Source: Chloroflexota bacterium
GTDB lineage: Bacteria; Chloroflexota; Dehalococcoidia; Dehalococcoidales; RBG-16-60-22
Reading direction: 5' to 3'
Assembly: GCA_016190695.1 (NCBI GenBank)
Contig: JACPQC010000033.1
Location: forward strand, 1 to 61,513
Length of the DNA stretch: 61,513 nucleotides
Below are positions 1-8,614 of this stretch, piece after piece. Under the pieces are notes generated by a model. The model did no database searches. It had not been told where the DNA came from and worked only from the letters and a program-made list of their open reading frames with translations. Position 1 is the stretch's first letter, and each line of letters begins with the position of its first letter. The translations under genes were made by a program, and so were the position numbers.

Positions 1-76
1 CTTCGGGCTTCGTTGGCTTTGGCATCAACACATTCATGGTCTCAGGCAGTTCCACCGGGAGCATCGTTTGGCTCAT
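1..76 (-). CDS. N-terminal fragment of unidentified protein (runs off the window)
   Basis: An ATG at 76 on the minus strand opens a frame that begins MSQTMLPVELPETMNVLMPK and continues to the edge. A purine-rich GAGGTGAAG ribosome binding site lies about 6 bases upstream. The same start, with Arg instead of Met at residue 14, occurs in the right-end repeat on the plus strand. I do not recognise the family from about 25 residues. Its multicopy nature suggests a mobile-element or duplicated gene, but that is inference. Confidence 0.5.
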   Translation of the reverse strand, partial: MSQTMLPVELPETMNVLMPKPTKPE

Positions 77-157
77 TTACCTTCACCTCATGCTGATCGG
101 CATTATTGCCCATTATGTCTGAGAATGAATTTCTTCACAAGCTCTGAGCGCAGCGAA
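10..157. repeat. Left copy of 148-bp inverted repeat shared by both window ends
   Basis: Read directly: positions 10-157 are the reverse complement of 61366-61513 with two mismatches in 148 bases (one in the coding part, one in the leader). The copy holds the start of an unidentified gene, its ribosome binding site and its upstream leader. Homology stops just after the CTGAGCGCAGCGAA motif at 157. This is a dispersed repeat in the source genome, and such repeats often end assembled contigs. Confidence 0.9.
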
Positions 158-330
158 GAATCCGTAGCCCGGGCACGAAAAGACCGATTCTTCGGTCGCG
201 CTTGTCCACCAAAGCCTCGGCGGAGGTGGGTCGCTCCCTCAGAATGACATTTCGGAGAGCTTCACCACAAGTCGATAACTGTCATCTTGATAGCAAAATA
301 GAATTAGTAACTGCCCGGGAAGGGGGAAAG

Positions 331-352
331 GGGGCCTCCCCGGGGAGGCCCC
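331..352 (-). terminator. Perfect 22-bp palindrome downstream of tctC-like gene
   Basis: GGGGCCTCCCC followed directly by its exact complement lies 18 bases past the stop codon of the minus-strand TctC-like gene. On that strand a pyrimidine run (CCTTTCCCCC) follows. The position fits a transcription terminator, although the tail is C-rich rather than a clean T tract and the palindrome has no loop bases. Confidence 0.45.
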
Positions 353-370
353 TCCCAATCACGTCAGCAG

Positions 371-1597
371 TTATTTGACCGCTATGTACTTCTTCCCTAC
401 GGTCATGATATCCTGGTAGTCTTTCTTGGAAACTTTCAGGGCTGACTCAACGAAGGCGGTCCATTCCGCGCCGGTTACCGGCTTGGACAAGATGGGAATC
501 TTCATCTTGGCCTGGGTCTTCAGCGCAGGCATGGCCATTATCTTATCGAAGGCGTAGCGCAGCACTTCCAGCCGGTCATCGGGGGTGCCGGGCGGGGCGT
601 AGATGGCCTTGTCCTGCCTGGATGCGGTCAGCGCCATGAACATCCGTTCCTGGTCCGGAGTGAGTTTGATCAGCTCAGGCAGCGCCGGCACGTCCGGCCA
701 CCACTCAGAGCGCTCCCGGTCGAAGAACATAACCGGGGGACCCTTGGCCATGCCCTGTTCTATGGCCTGCTTGGGAACACCGGCGGAGAAGATATAGCCG
801 TCAATCTCACCCTTACCCAGGGTCAGGTTAATGGTCCCACCGCGCAGCCCGGTGATTATCTTGGCGTTCTTGAGACCGAAAAACTCGATAGTCAGCGCCT
901 CGGAAAGGGCCACCGGGGCAGCCAGGGTCATGCCGCCGAACTTGAAGCCGTCCATCTTCTGTACATCAGCCATGGTCTTGGCGGCGATCTTGGGGCTGAC
1001 CACCATGTACATTGGCTCTGACGCCCAGGCGCCGACCCAGCGGAACTTGCTCAGGTCGAACTCGATGCCAGGCTCGTCAAGCATATATCTCAGGTAGATG
1101 TGGGAGCCGAAGATGCCGTGACCGATAGTCAGGCCGTCAGGCTTGGCCTTGAATACCGTGTTCAAGGCTACGTTGCCTCCGCCTGCATCTATGTTCTTGA
1201 CGATCATGGTGCCGCCGGTAGCCTCGTTCCAGTAAGAAGCCAGTATCCTAGCGATGAAATCAGTGGTCCCTCCGGCCACGGTGGGGTCAATCAGGGTTAT
1301 TGTATTCTTCTGGTAGAACTCAAGGGCACTCTCGGAGGGTGCCGGGGCTGGCGCCGGGGCCGGTGCTGGGGCGGGGGCCGGCTTGGGAGCGGGAACGGGA
1401 ACTGGCGCGGGTGCAGGAGCCGGAGCAGGTGCTGGAGCAGGCTTAGGCGCGGGTGCGGGCGCCGGAGCAGGTGCTGGAGCCGGGGCTGGCGCCGGGGGCG
1501 GGGCTTCTTCCTTGCCGCAAGCTGCCAGCAGCAGGGTCGCTGCTACGACGGCCGCGAAGCTCAGGACAAGCAACTTGTACAATCTACTTCTCTTCAC
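371..1597 (-). CDS. TctC-family tripartite tricarboxylate transporter substrate-binding lipoprotein
   Basis: This is probably the extracytoplasmic binding protein of a TTT (Bug/TctC) carrier for a carboxylate. Residues 1-27 form a lipoprotein signal with an LLAAC lipobox (Cys27 lipidated). Residues 33-88 are an almost pure Pro-Ala tether. From about residue 94 comes the TctC domain, with the family features PTVAGGTTDFIAR and GGGNVALNTVFKAKPDG near the N-terminal ligand loop. At 408 aa it exceeds the usual 320 because of the tether. The start is GTG, chosen for the GAGGAGGGA ribosome binding site just upstream. No TctA or TctB membrane subunit is in the window, so the gene is an orphan here. 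It diverges from the DctP-like gene. A consensus promoter at 1744-1773 leaves a leader of about 140 nt. Confidence 0.85.
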   Translation of the reverse strand: MKRSRLYKLLVLSFAAVVAATLLLAACGKEEAPPPAPAPAPAPAPAPAPAPKPAPAPAPAPAPAPVPVPAPKPAPAPAPAPAPAPAPSESALEFYQKNTITLIDPTVAGGTTDFIARILASYWNEATGGTMIVKNIDAGGGNVALNTVFKAKPDGLTIGHGIFGSHIYLRYMLDEPGIEFDLSKFRWVGAWASEPMYMVVSPKIAAKTMADVQKMDGFKFGGMTLAAPVALSEALTIEFFGLKNAKIITGLRGGTINLTLGKGEIDGYIFSAGVPKQAIEQGMAKGPPVMFFDRERSEWWPDVPALPELIKLTPDQERMFMALTASRQDKAIYAPPGTPDDRLEVLRYAFDKIMAMPALKTQAKMKIPILSKPVTGAEWTAFVESALKVSKKDYQDIMTVGKKYIAVK

Positions 1598-1743
1598 TTG
1601 GATCCCTCCTCACAGTAATCGGCTTGAATAGGCCGTAGATTCGGTACTGGCAAGCAAGAGCATCTGGTCACAGACCTGCCAGCCAGGACAACAGCAACTG
1701 CTACATCTCCCCCTCCTTTCGATAATCTAAACAGGTTTGCGGC

Positions 1744-1773
1744 ATTATAGACCCTTTTATCTGTATATGTCAA
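1744..1773 (-). promoter_or_regulatory. Sigma-70 promoter for the tctC-like gene
   Basis: On the minus strand TTGACA (1773-1768) and TATAAT (1749-1744) are separated by 18 bases. Both boxes match consensus. Transcription would start near 1737 and give a leader of about 140 nt before the GTG start at 1597. I see no known riboswitch signature in that leader. Confidence 0.7.
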
Positions 1774-1854
1774 CCCTTATAGAGCAAGATAATACTGCCC
1801 GGCATGGTATTCTATTTCAGGGCAATCCGATGATATCAATTCGGGGTTATCTTG

Positions 1855-1941
1855 TCAATTGAAAAAGGTAGCGTCCTCATCCTTGACCTCTTTCCATAAA
1901 TCGAGTAAGGTTAATTCGGTCAGGTCTTTGACCATGACCAT
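1855..1941 (-). pseudogene. N-terminal scrap of a transposase-like gene
   Basis: A 28-residue minus-strand frame beginning MVMVKDLTELTLLDLWKE ends in a stop after a Phe-Phe-Asn triplet. The K-D-L-T-E-L-T-x-x-D-L-W-K pattern resembles the N-terminus of transposases I associate with IS256-like elements; this is a recollection without a search. Nothing of a catalytic domain remains. It lies in the 1598-2104 spacer, which otherwise holds only the two divergent promoters. Confidence 0.3.
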
Positions 1942-2038
1942 GGGCGTATCCTTTCTTTAAGTAACATTATTGGAAGGATATGCCCTTTCTTTTATTAAGG
2001 GAAGAATTTACACAAGACAGGTTACATTACCGACCATA

Positions 2039-2068
2039 TTGACAAGTGGTCACAAGATGTGCTTTACT
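2039..2068 (+). promoter_or_regulatory. Promoter for the dctP-like gene
   Basis: TTGACA at 2039-2044 and TTTACT at 2063-2068 are 18 bases apart. A strong AGGAGGGAGG ribosome binding site follows just before the ATG at 2105. Confidence 0.55.
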
Positions 2069-2104
2069 ACAAAACTCGCAAGCTGCTCGATTTAGGAGGG
2101 AGGA

Positions 2105-3214
2105 ATGAAAGGGAAGATATCTGTTTTGTGGGTCACAGGTCTGCTTCTGGTACTGATCGCAGGAGCCTGCGCCGGACCAGCACCCGCGCCGGCGCCAACT
2201 CCAACACCTGCCCCTGCCCCCGCTCCCACCCCTGCTCCGGCACCGAGACCGACACCAGCGCCCGCCCCCGCCCCGGCGCCTGCGCCAGCCGCTAAACCGG
2301 CCGAACCGGTAGTGATCAAGGCGGTGACGGCACTGGTGCCAGTTTCACGCACCAACGTTGGCCTGTGGCTGCTCCGGGACACGCTGGCCAAGAACTCCAA
2401 TGGCGAGTTGACTATCAAAATACTCGGCGGTCCGGAAGTGATTCCAACAATCGACCAGGCTACGGCGGCAAGGAAAGGCGTGGTAGACATGGCCTATGTT
2501 TTCTCAGGGGCCTTCACCGGACTGGTGCCCGTCGCCAACGTGCTCACCCTGTCCCAGATACTGCCCGCCCGGGAAAGAGAGGTAGGGTTCTACGACTTCT
2601 ATGCAGAGCAACTCAGGAAAGTTGACATATTCTACCTGGGAAGAGGTACCGCTTCAGAACAACCTACCATGTACCTGGTTGTCAATAAAGAGATTAAGAG
2701 ACCGAACGATCTCGCCGGACTCAAGATCGGCGCCAGCGGTTCGTTTAACTTCATTTCCATAAGGGAGATGGGTGCGACTCCCACTCTGGTACCATTCCCA
2801 GAGGCCTATGTTGCCCTGCAGACACGCCTTGTCGATGGCTACGACTCGACGGCGCCGATACACGTATCCGCCAAGCTGCAGGAACTGCCGCTGTATCTCA
2901 TCGACCACTCGCGCTTCTCCGGCTCACTGTCCTTTCTGATGAACCAGGCCTTTTATGACAAGCTTCCCAAGCGCCTGCAGGATATCCTGGTGCAGACCAT
3001 GAAGCAGGTGGAAAAAGAAATGGTGAAGCCCTACACCGACGAGAACACCCAGGCCAGGCAGACGCTCATCAATGGCGGGGTAAAGCTGATCACTTTCTCC
3101 CCGGACGACACCAAATCATTTATTGACACCTCCTACTCGGCTACGTGGGCGGAAGAGATAAAGCGCAATCCGGCGCTGGCCACTCAGGCGCGTGATCTGC
3201 TTACGAAAAAGTGA
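2105..3214 (+). CDS. TRAP-type (DctP family) substrate-binding lipoprotein
   Basis: Likely captures a carboxylate outside the membrane for a TRAP transporter. A signal segment ends in the lipobox AGAC (Cys22). A Pro/Ala/Thr-rich tether spans about residues 24-64, and a DctP-like domain occupies the rest. Family features are NGELTIKILGGPE, an A-A-R-K-G-V-V-D-M-A segment, and the central KRPNDLAGLKIG preceding the GATP/VP ligand region. At 369 aa it is standard once the tether is subtracted. The ATG follows a strong AGGAGGGAGG site. No DctQ/DctM membrane genes lie nearby, and the next gene (194 bp on) is a UbiD decarboxylase. The tether is compositionally the same as that of the divergent TctC protein, although the binding domains belong to different families. 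Confidence 0.82.
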   Translation: MKGKISVLWVTGLLLVLIAGACAGPAPAPAPTPTPAPAPAPTPAPAPRPTPAPAPAPAPAPAAKPAEPVVIKAVTALVPVSRTNVGLWLLRDTLAKNSNGELTIKILGGPEVIPTIDQATAARKGVVDMAYVFSGAFTGLVPVANVLTLSQILPAREREVGFYDFYAEQLRKVDIFYLGRGTASEQPTMYLVVNKEIKRPNDLAGLKIGASGSFNFISIREMGATPTLVPFPEAYVALQTRLVDGYDSTAPIHVSAKLQELPLYLIDHSRFSGSLSFLMNQAFYDKLPKRLQDILVQTMKQVEKEMVKPYTDENTQARQTLINGGVKLITFSPDDTKSFIDTSYSATWAEEIKRNPALATQARDLLTKK

Positions 3215-3408
3215 TAAGCAGCGTCTAGTGGTGAGTCTTCGACACCTGCAACGGTGAGCGGCAACTCCCAGATGTCCTCAAAGAGGGCTGCCTGGCTCTG
3301 ATATGTGTTCACGCCAGTTGCTATCATTGTGGGCTGGATTCAAACCTGATTCGGAATTCGTAGCCGCCAGCCACTTGATGGCACAAAAAGATAAGAGGAG
3401 AGAAGAAA

Positions 3409-4836
3409 ATGGCCAAGGACTTGAGGGAGTACTTAAAGGCGGTCAGGGACATGGGCCCGGAGTTCTATGTTGAGACCAACCGCCCGATGGACCCCAGGCT
3501 GGAGGTGTGCGTAATCCAGCATAAGCTCCAGGCGCAGAACCGCTTCCCGGTGGTATTCTGCCCGGAGATAAAGGGCAGCAAGATACCCCTGGTCACTAAC
3601 CTCATCGGCGACTACAACCGGTGGGCGGTGGCCCTGGGCATTGACCAGGCGACCTTCAAGAAGGTGGGCGAAATCGCCATCTTCCAGGAATACAGCAAGA
3701 GGCGCTCGCAGACCAGGCCGGTGCAGGAAATACCCTCCTCAGAGGCCCCGGTAAAAGAGGTGGTGATGCGGGGCGATGATGTAGACCTGACCATCCTGCC
3801 CCTGCTCCACCATGCTGAACTGGACTCCGGCAAATATGTCAACATCGGTTTCACTGTATGCAGGGACCCGGATACAGGGATATGCAACGCCGGCGTCTAC
3901 CGGCATGAACTGAAGAGCAGGAACGAGCTGGGCTGCTTCATCATACCGGCCAACCACGGCTCATACATCGCCCGCCGCTACGCCGAGATGGGCAAGCCGA
4001 TGGAGATCGCCCTGGTCTGCGGTCACCATCCTATGGTTGTCCTGGGTTCGTGCGCCAGCGGCCCTCTCAACATGAACGAACTGGAGGTGATGGGCAGCCT
4101 CCTCGGAGAGCCGCTCCGGGTGACCAGGGGCGAGACGGTAGACCTGCCCGTCCCGGCCGACGCCGAGATCGTCATCGAGGGCACCGTAGATACGCGCCAA
4201 TGGATAACCGATGGCCCTTATGCCGAGTACCAGGGTTACTATGGCGATGTGACCCCGTGCTACCTTATGAAGGTATCGGCCATCACCATGCGTAAAGATG
4301 CCATTTTCCACGACCTGGACAACGCCCACCGGGAGCACATCACCTGGTCGGTCCTTTCCCATGAGTACCGGGGCTTTCAGGCGGTCAAGGCTGTCGTCCC
4401 TACTATCAAAGCCATGCACATCTTCCCGCACACCCTGGGATTCAAGATAGCCGCCGTGTCCATCCGGAAGCGGGTCCCCGGCGAGGCCCGGCTGGCTGGC
4501 CTGGCCGCCTTGCAGGACTTCCAGGTCAAGGTCTCGGTGGTGGTAGACGAGGAGATCGATGTCTATAACGAAGCCCAGGTGCTCTGGGCGGTAGGCACCA
4601 GGACGCTGGCCGACCGCGGCGTGCACATTATCCCTGACCTGCTGGCTCCGGGACTGGACCCCACCGCCTATGATGAGTCCCGCCAGAAGAAGGGGACTAT
4701 GGTCACCAAGGTGGTCATCGATGCCACCAGGCCCATCGGACTGCCTTTCGCCATCCCGATCACGCCGCCCAAAGACCTTTGGGAATCGATGGAACTGGAG
4801 GACTACCTCAAAGTAAAGCTGACTGCAGCCGTCTGA
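3409..4836 (+). CDS. UbiD-family prFMN-dependent (de)carboxylase
   Basis: Expected to decarboxylate (or reversibly carboxylate) an aromatic or unsaturated acid with prenylated FMN. The 475-aa length fits the family. N-terminal, FMN-binding and C-terminal segments are recognisable, including YRHELKSRNELGCF and the loop DGPYAEYQGYYG. The loop aligns with the catalytic E-G-P-F-G-E of Fdc1/UbiD. Here the first acid is Asp268 rather than Glu, while the second, Glu273, is kept. No UbiX prenyltransferase is in the window. AGAGGAGAG lies before the ATG. The stop codon is three bases from the convergent cbiA stop. The substrate cannot be named from sequence; a preceding TRAP binding protein suggests an imported acid. 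Confidence 0.87.
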   Translation: MAKDLREYLKAVRDMGPEFYVETNRPMDPRLEVCVIQHKLQAQNRFPVVFCPEIKGSKIPLVTNLIGDYNRWAVALGIDQATFKKVGEIAIFQEYSKRRSQTRPVQEIPSSEAPVKEVVMRGDDVDLTILPLLHHAELDSGKYVNIGFTVCRDPDTGICNAGVYRHELKSRNELGCFIIPANHGSYIARRYAEMGKPMEIALVCGHHPMVVLGSCASGPLNMNELEVMGSLLGEPLRVTRGETVDLPVPADAEIVIEGTVDTRQWITDGPYAEYQGYYGDVTPCYLMKVSAITMRKDAIFHDLDNAHREHITWSVLSHEYRGFQAVKAVVPTIKAMHIFPHTLGFKIAAVSIRKRVPGEARLAGLAALQDFQVKVSVVVDEEIDVYNEAQVLWAVGTRTLADRGVHIIPDLLAPGLDPTAYDESRQKKGTMVTKVVIDATRPIGLPFAIPITPPKDLWESMELEDYLKVKLTAAV

Positions 4837-4839
4837 GCA

Positions 4840-6216
4840 TCATGCGGGGGATGTGGCAGATAGTTTGAACCGCCGGCAGCTCTCCACAAACCTCTGCGCC
4901 ATGCCCGGCGCGCTGGCCAGATGCAGGTGGATGTAGGAGGCGAGCAGATTGCCCCGGTGAAAGCCCTCAAGGCGGGCGTTCTCCTGGACGCGGTAGGCGC
5001 TGGAGCCGGTGATATCGCTTTCCAGGACTGACCAGTGGAACTCGTGCCCCCGCACCGTCTCACCCCGCCGGAGCAGCGGGCCATCCCCCAGCGCCTCGAC
5101 GGTGCGATAGCCCAGGCTGAGGCGGGGGCTGTCTATCCTGGTTGAGACCGGAATGACGCCGGTCATGCTGTGCCGGGTGCCCGCCATGTCCCTGATGCCC
5201 TCTCCCAGGTACATCAGGCCGCCGCATTCGGCGTAGAGGGGCATGCCCTGTGACGCCGCGGCCTTTATCGCCTGCTTCATGAACTCGTTTCGGGACAGTT
5301 CCCCGGCATAGACCTCAGGGAAACCGCCCCCGATGTACAGCCCCGCCGCGCCTCCGGGCAGGCTGTCGTCCGCCAGGGGGCTGAAGGGCGTCAACTCGGC
5401 ACCCCAGGCCTCGAGCAGGTCAAGGCTGTCCTGGTAGTAGAAGCTGAAGGCGCGGTCGCGGGCTACGGCTATCCTGACTGAAGGCGACCTGGGCGCTTGA
5501 GGGAATGCCTCCGGCTTGACCTGCGGGACTGTGGCCGTCTCCGAGATGCTGATTAATAGCTCCAGGTCGATGGTGGCCCGGCACTGCTCCCTGAGACCCG
5601 ACAGAAAGTCGGCCCCGGCCGGGCCTTCTACGGTGGGCACCAGGCCCAGGTGGCGCTCGGGCAGGGAAAGGTTATCGCGCCGGGGGAGATAGCCCAGCAC
5701 CGGGACGCGTGTATAGTGCTCGATGGCCTCGCGGCAGAGGTCGTAATGCCTGTCGCTGCCGATGCCGTTCAGGATGACCCCGGCCAGCCGCAGGCCGGCG
5801 TCGAAGTCTCGAAAGCCGGTGACCATTGCCGCCAGGCTGCGGGCCGCTTTGCGAGCATCGAGCACCAGTAATACCGGCGCTCCCAGCAGCTTGGCCAGTC
5901 CGGCGGTGCTGCCCTCGTCGCTGGTGGCTGAGCGCCCGTCGAACAGGCCCATCACCCCTTCGATGACGCCGATGTCCTTGCCAGACATTGCCCGGCGGAA
6001 AAGCTCGACCACGGTGCAAGCGGGCAGCATCCAGGTGTCCAGGTTGCGCGAAGGCCGGCCGGCGGCCCAGGTGTGATAGGTGGGGTCAATGTAGTCCGGC
6101 CCTGCCTTGAAAGGTTGGACTTTAAGCCCCTGATGGGCCAGGCTGGCCATGATGCCGGTGGCGATAGTAGTTTTGCCCGCGCCGCTGGCGGCACCGGCGA
6201 TGACAACGGCCTTCAT
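4840..6216 (-). CDS. cbiA: Cobyrinate a,c-diamide synthase
   Basis: Amidates the a and c side chains of cob(II)yrinate using glutamine and ATP. The N-terminal half carries the P-loop GAASGAGKTT (residues 8-17) and the GPDYIDP motif. The C-terminal half is a class I glutamine amidotransferase with the nucleophile Cys in YAECGGLMYL and a His in GHEFHWSVLE. At 458 aa it is full length. It is the last gene of the cobalamin operon. Its ATG overlaps the cobO stop by one base at 6216, so translation is probably coupled. Confidence 0.95.
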   Translation of the reverse strand: MKAVVIAGAASGAGKTTIATGIMASLAHQGLKVQPFKAGPDYIDPTYHTWAAGRPSRNLDTWMLPACTVVELFRRAMSGKDIGVIEGVMGLFDGRSATSDEGSTAGLAKLLGAPVLLVLDARKAARSLAAMVTGFRDFDAGLRLAGVILNGIGSDRHYDLCREAIEHYTRVPVLGYLPRRDNLSLPERHLGLVPTVEGPAGADFLSGLREQCRATIDLELLISISETATVPQVKPEAFPQAPRSPSVRIAVARDRAFSFYYQDSLDLLEAWGAELTPFSPLADDSLPGGAAGLYIGGGFPEVYAGELSRNEFMKQAIKAAASQGMPLYAECGGLMYLGEGIRDMAGTRHSMTGVIPVSTRIDSPRLSLGYRTVEALGDGPLLRRGETVRGHEFHWSVLESDITGSSAYRVQENARLEGFHRGNLLASYIHLHLASAPGMAQRFVESCRRFKLSATSPA

Positions 6217-6749
6217 CAGAACTCGATGCCCCGCTGCGCCTTGATTCCATTCTTGAAGGCGTGCTTGACCTCGTTTATCTCGGAGACGGTATCGGCGAAG
6301 TCGATTATCTCGGCGGGTATGCCCCGCCCGGTGATGACCACGTGTACTTCCGGGGGGCGGTTTTTCAGCACTTCAAGCACGTCCTCCGCCGAGAGCCAGC
6401 CGTACTTGAGGGGATAGGCCAACTCGTCCAGCACCACCAGGTCGTAGTCCCCGGAGTTTATCTTTTCCCGGGCCAGCGCCCACTGCTCCAGGGCCAGCTC
6501 ACGGTGCTGCTCTTCGTCTTTGCCACGCATAAAGCCGGCGCCGCGGGACACTATCTCCAGGCCTATTTTGCGGGCGGCGCGGTGCTCGCCGTAGTCCGCC
6601 GCAGACCTCTTGATGAACTGGAGCATAACCACCTTCATGTTATGGCCCCAGGCGCGGAGCATCAGTCCCAGGGCGGCGGTGGTCTTGCCCTTGCCGTTGC
6701 CCGTGTTGACCAGCACCAGCCCCCGGCGCTTTACCGGTCTTGCTTCCAT
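6216..6749 (-). CDS. cobO: Cob(I)yrinic acid a,c-diamide adenosyltransferase (CobO/CobA/BtuR type)
   Basis: Transfers the 5'-deoxyadenosyl group of ATP to the corrin cobalt. The Walker A motif NTGNGKGKTTAALG lies close to the N-terminus, followed by VVLDELAYPLKYGWL and the CobA-type ending. At 177 aa it has the normal size of the CobA/CobO family and is unlike PduO or EutT. It sits between cbiGH and cbiA and overlaps each by one base. Confidence 0.94.
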   Translation of the reverse strand: MEARPVKRRGLVLVNTGNGKGKTTAALGLMLRAWGHNMKVVMLQFIKRSAADYGEHRAARKIGLEIVSRGAGFMRGKDEEQHRELALEQWALAREKINSGDYDLVVLDELAYPLKYGWLSAEDVLEVLKNRPPEVHVVITGRGIPAEIIDFADTVSEINEVKHAFKNGIKAQRGIEF

Positions 6750-8614
6750 CAGCTTTCGTCCTTCAAGGCGTACTTGTTGCCGTAACCGCGCGGCGTCACC
6801 ATCCAGCCATTAGCGACAAAGGTGGTGGAATTGCCCACGATGACCAGCGTGTTCATGTCTATCTCGTGCTCCAGCATGTGGCCCAGGTCGGTCATCACCA
6901 CCTGCTGGCCGCTGCGGCAGGCATTGGTGACGATGCCGGCAGGGGTGGCTGGAAGTCGGTGCTGCATGATTATTTCCCTGACCTGGGGCAGGCGTCCGCT
7001 GCGACTCCGGCTGCTGGGGTTGTACAGCACTATCACGAAGTCGCCCTGCGCCGCCAGCCTGATCCTTTCCGCTATCTGCTCCCAGGGCACCAGGTAGTCG
7101 CTCAGGCTGATAGAGGCGAAGTCCCCGGTGATGGGGCTGCCCAGGAGCGAGGCGGCGGCGACCAGGGCGGGCATGCCCGGCACCACTTCGATGAACAGCC
7201 CGTTTGCCGGATGCCGGCGCAGCACCTCGCCCACCAGTCCGGCCATGCCGTAAAGCCCGGAGTCGCCGCTGGAGACCAGGCACACCCGTTTGCCCGTCTG
7301 GGCCAGGCTGATGGCCCTGTTGACCCGTTCCACCTCCGCCCCCATACCGGTGGCGATGGTCTCCTTGCCCTGCACCAGAGGCTTTATCAGGTCTATGTAG
7401 GCCCGGTAGCCGACCACGACCTCGCTCCGGGCGATGGCCTGCCTGGCCCTGAAAGTCTGGTGGTCGAGACCGCCCGGACCGATGCCTACCAGCAGGAGCA
7501 GTCCGGTCTTCGCCGGATAGTGCCGGATGCGGGCGACGGCCACGGTCACGGTGCGCTCGTGGCTGGACTTGGGCGCGACCAGTTCCCCGCGACTGCTTAG
7601 CACCGCTGCCGACTCGCAGACCGATTCTGTGCCCACGTATCCCCTGACCATCTCCGAGGGGTTCTGCGGCGGCCCCGCCTGCTGCAATTCATGGCTGCTG
7701 AAGTAGTCGACGGCCAGGCCGTATTTACGGGCGAACTCGACCAGACCAGGCTCGTCATGCTTGAGGTCTATGGTAGCCAAGTTCCCGATGCTCTTCAGCG
7801 ACAGGCCCCCGGCGGAAAAGGCGTTCCGGACGGCCTCTTCTATCTGCTCGCAATTGGTGCCCCGGTTGCAGCCGATGCCCACCACCAGGCTCCTGGGCCG
7901 GTACACCAGCGTCTTCTCGGGCAGTGTTTCTTTGTCTATGGAGCGGTCAGAGATGACCAGCGCCGCTGCCGGAGATGCGGCGGCCAGTGCCTCGATGCTG
8001 GTAAAGAAGGAGACGTTGTCCGGCAATGACCCGGCCTCCGGCTGCCAGTCCCGCTCCCCGGCGTCCTGGTAGATGCCGACGCTGTCCCCATTGACCAGGG
8101 CGGCGCTGACGGCGCGCAGGTGGCGGTCGTCCTCTATCTCCCAGCCGTGCTCCTTGCCGAGCAGATCAGGGGCGATGATGCCGCTGCTGTCCGAGGCGGT
8201 GGTGACGACCGGCTGCGCCCCAATCAGGGAGGCGATATCGGCGGCTAGCCGGTTGGCCCCCCCGGCGTGGCCGGAGAGCAGGCTAATGGCGAATTTCCCG
8301 GCATCGTCGAGGACGACCACCGCCGGGTCGGAGTGCTTGTCTCTTATCTCACCGGCGATGGTGCGGACGGCAATGCCCGCCGCCATGATGAGCACCAGGC
8401 GCGGGTAGCGGCTGAAGGCCCCGGTTACGGCCGTTTTCAAAGGGGGAGCAAATAATTGCTCTCCTGTCCCCAGCCCTTCCCCCAACCGCTCCGGCAGGTA
8501 GAGATGGCTGCCCGGGAGCAGCGCCGCCAGGCGGCGTCCCAGCCCGATTCCCTTCCTGGTTATGGCGAAGATAGCCGTATGTTTAGTATCATCCACGTTT
8601 GAAATCCCCGTCAT
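6749..8614 (-). CDS. cbiGH: Fused cobalt-precorrin-5A hydrolase and cobalt-precorrin-3B C17-methyltransferase (CbiG-CbiH)
   Basis: Two steps of anaerobic corrin ring contraction are encoded in one 621-aa chain. Residues 1 to about 365 are CbiG, showing SGHAGGANRLA and, in its C-terminal domain, VVGIGCNRGTNCEQIEEAV and VESAA-type segments. From about residue 370 a tetrapyrrole methyltransferase fold begins with LLLVGIGPGGLDHQT and continues with VCLVSSGDSGLYGMAG and VVPGMPALVAAASLLG, typical of CbiH/CobJ. The start overlaps the cbiF end by 26 bp. CbiG-CbiH fusions occur in other bacteria, so fusion is not evidence of an error. Confidence 0.93.
   Translation of the reverse strand: MTGISNVDDTKHTAIFAITRKGIGLGRRLAALLPGSHLYLPERLGEGLGTGEQLFAPPLKTAVTGAFSRYPRLVLIMAAGIAVRTIAGEIRDKHSDPAVVVLDDAGKFAISLLSGHAGGANRLAADIASLIGAQPVVTTASDSSGIIAPDLLGKEHGWEIEDDRHLRAVSAALVNGDSVGIYQDAGERDWQPEAGSLPDNVSFFTSIEALAAASPAAALVISDRSIDKETLPEKTLVYRPRSLVVGIGCNRGTNCEQIEEAVRNAFSAGGLSLKSIGNLATIDLKHDEPGLVEFARKYGLAVDYFSSHELQQAGPPQNPSEMVRGYVGTESVCESAAVLSSRGELVAPKSSHERTVTVAVARIRHYPAKTGLLLLVGIGPGGLDHQTFRARQAIARSEVVVGYRAYIDLIKPLVQGKETIATGMGAEVERVNRAISLAQTGKRVCLVSSGDSGLYGMAGLVGEVLRRHPANGLFIEVVPGMPALVAAASLLGSPITGDFASISLSDYLVPWEQIAERIRLAAQGDFVIVLYNPSSRSRSGRLPQVREIIMQHRLPATPAGIVTNACRSGQQVVMTDLGHMLEHEIDMNTLVIVGNSTTFVANGWMVTPRGYGNKYALKDES

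Noticed and set aside
1100-1618. Plus-strand frames rich in Gly, Arg and Ala opposite the TctC tether
   Set aside because: They are mirror images of the GC-rich Pro-Ala coding repeats with no ribosome binding site or homology.
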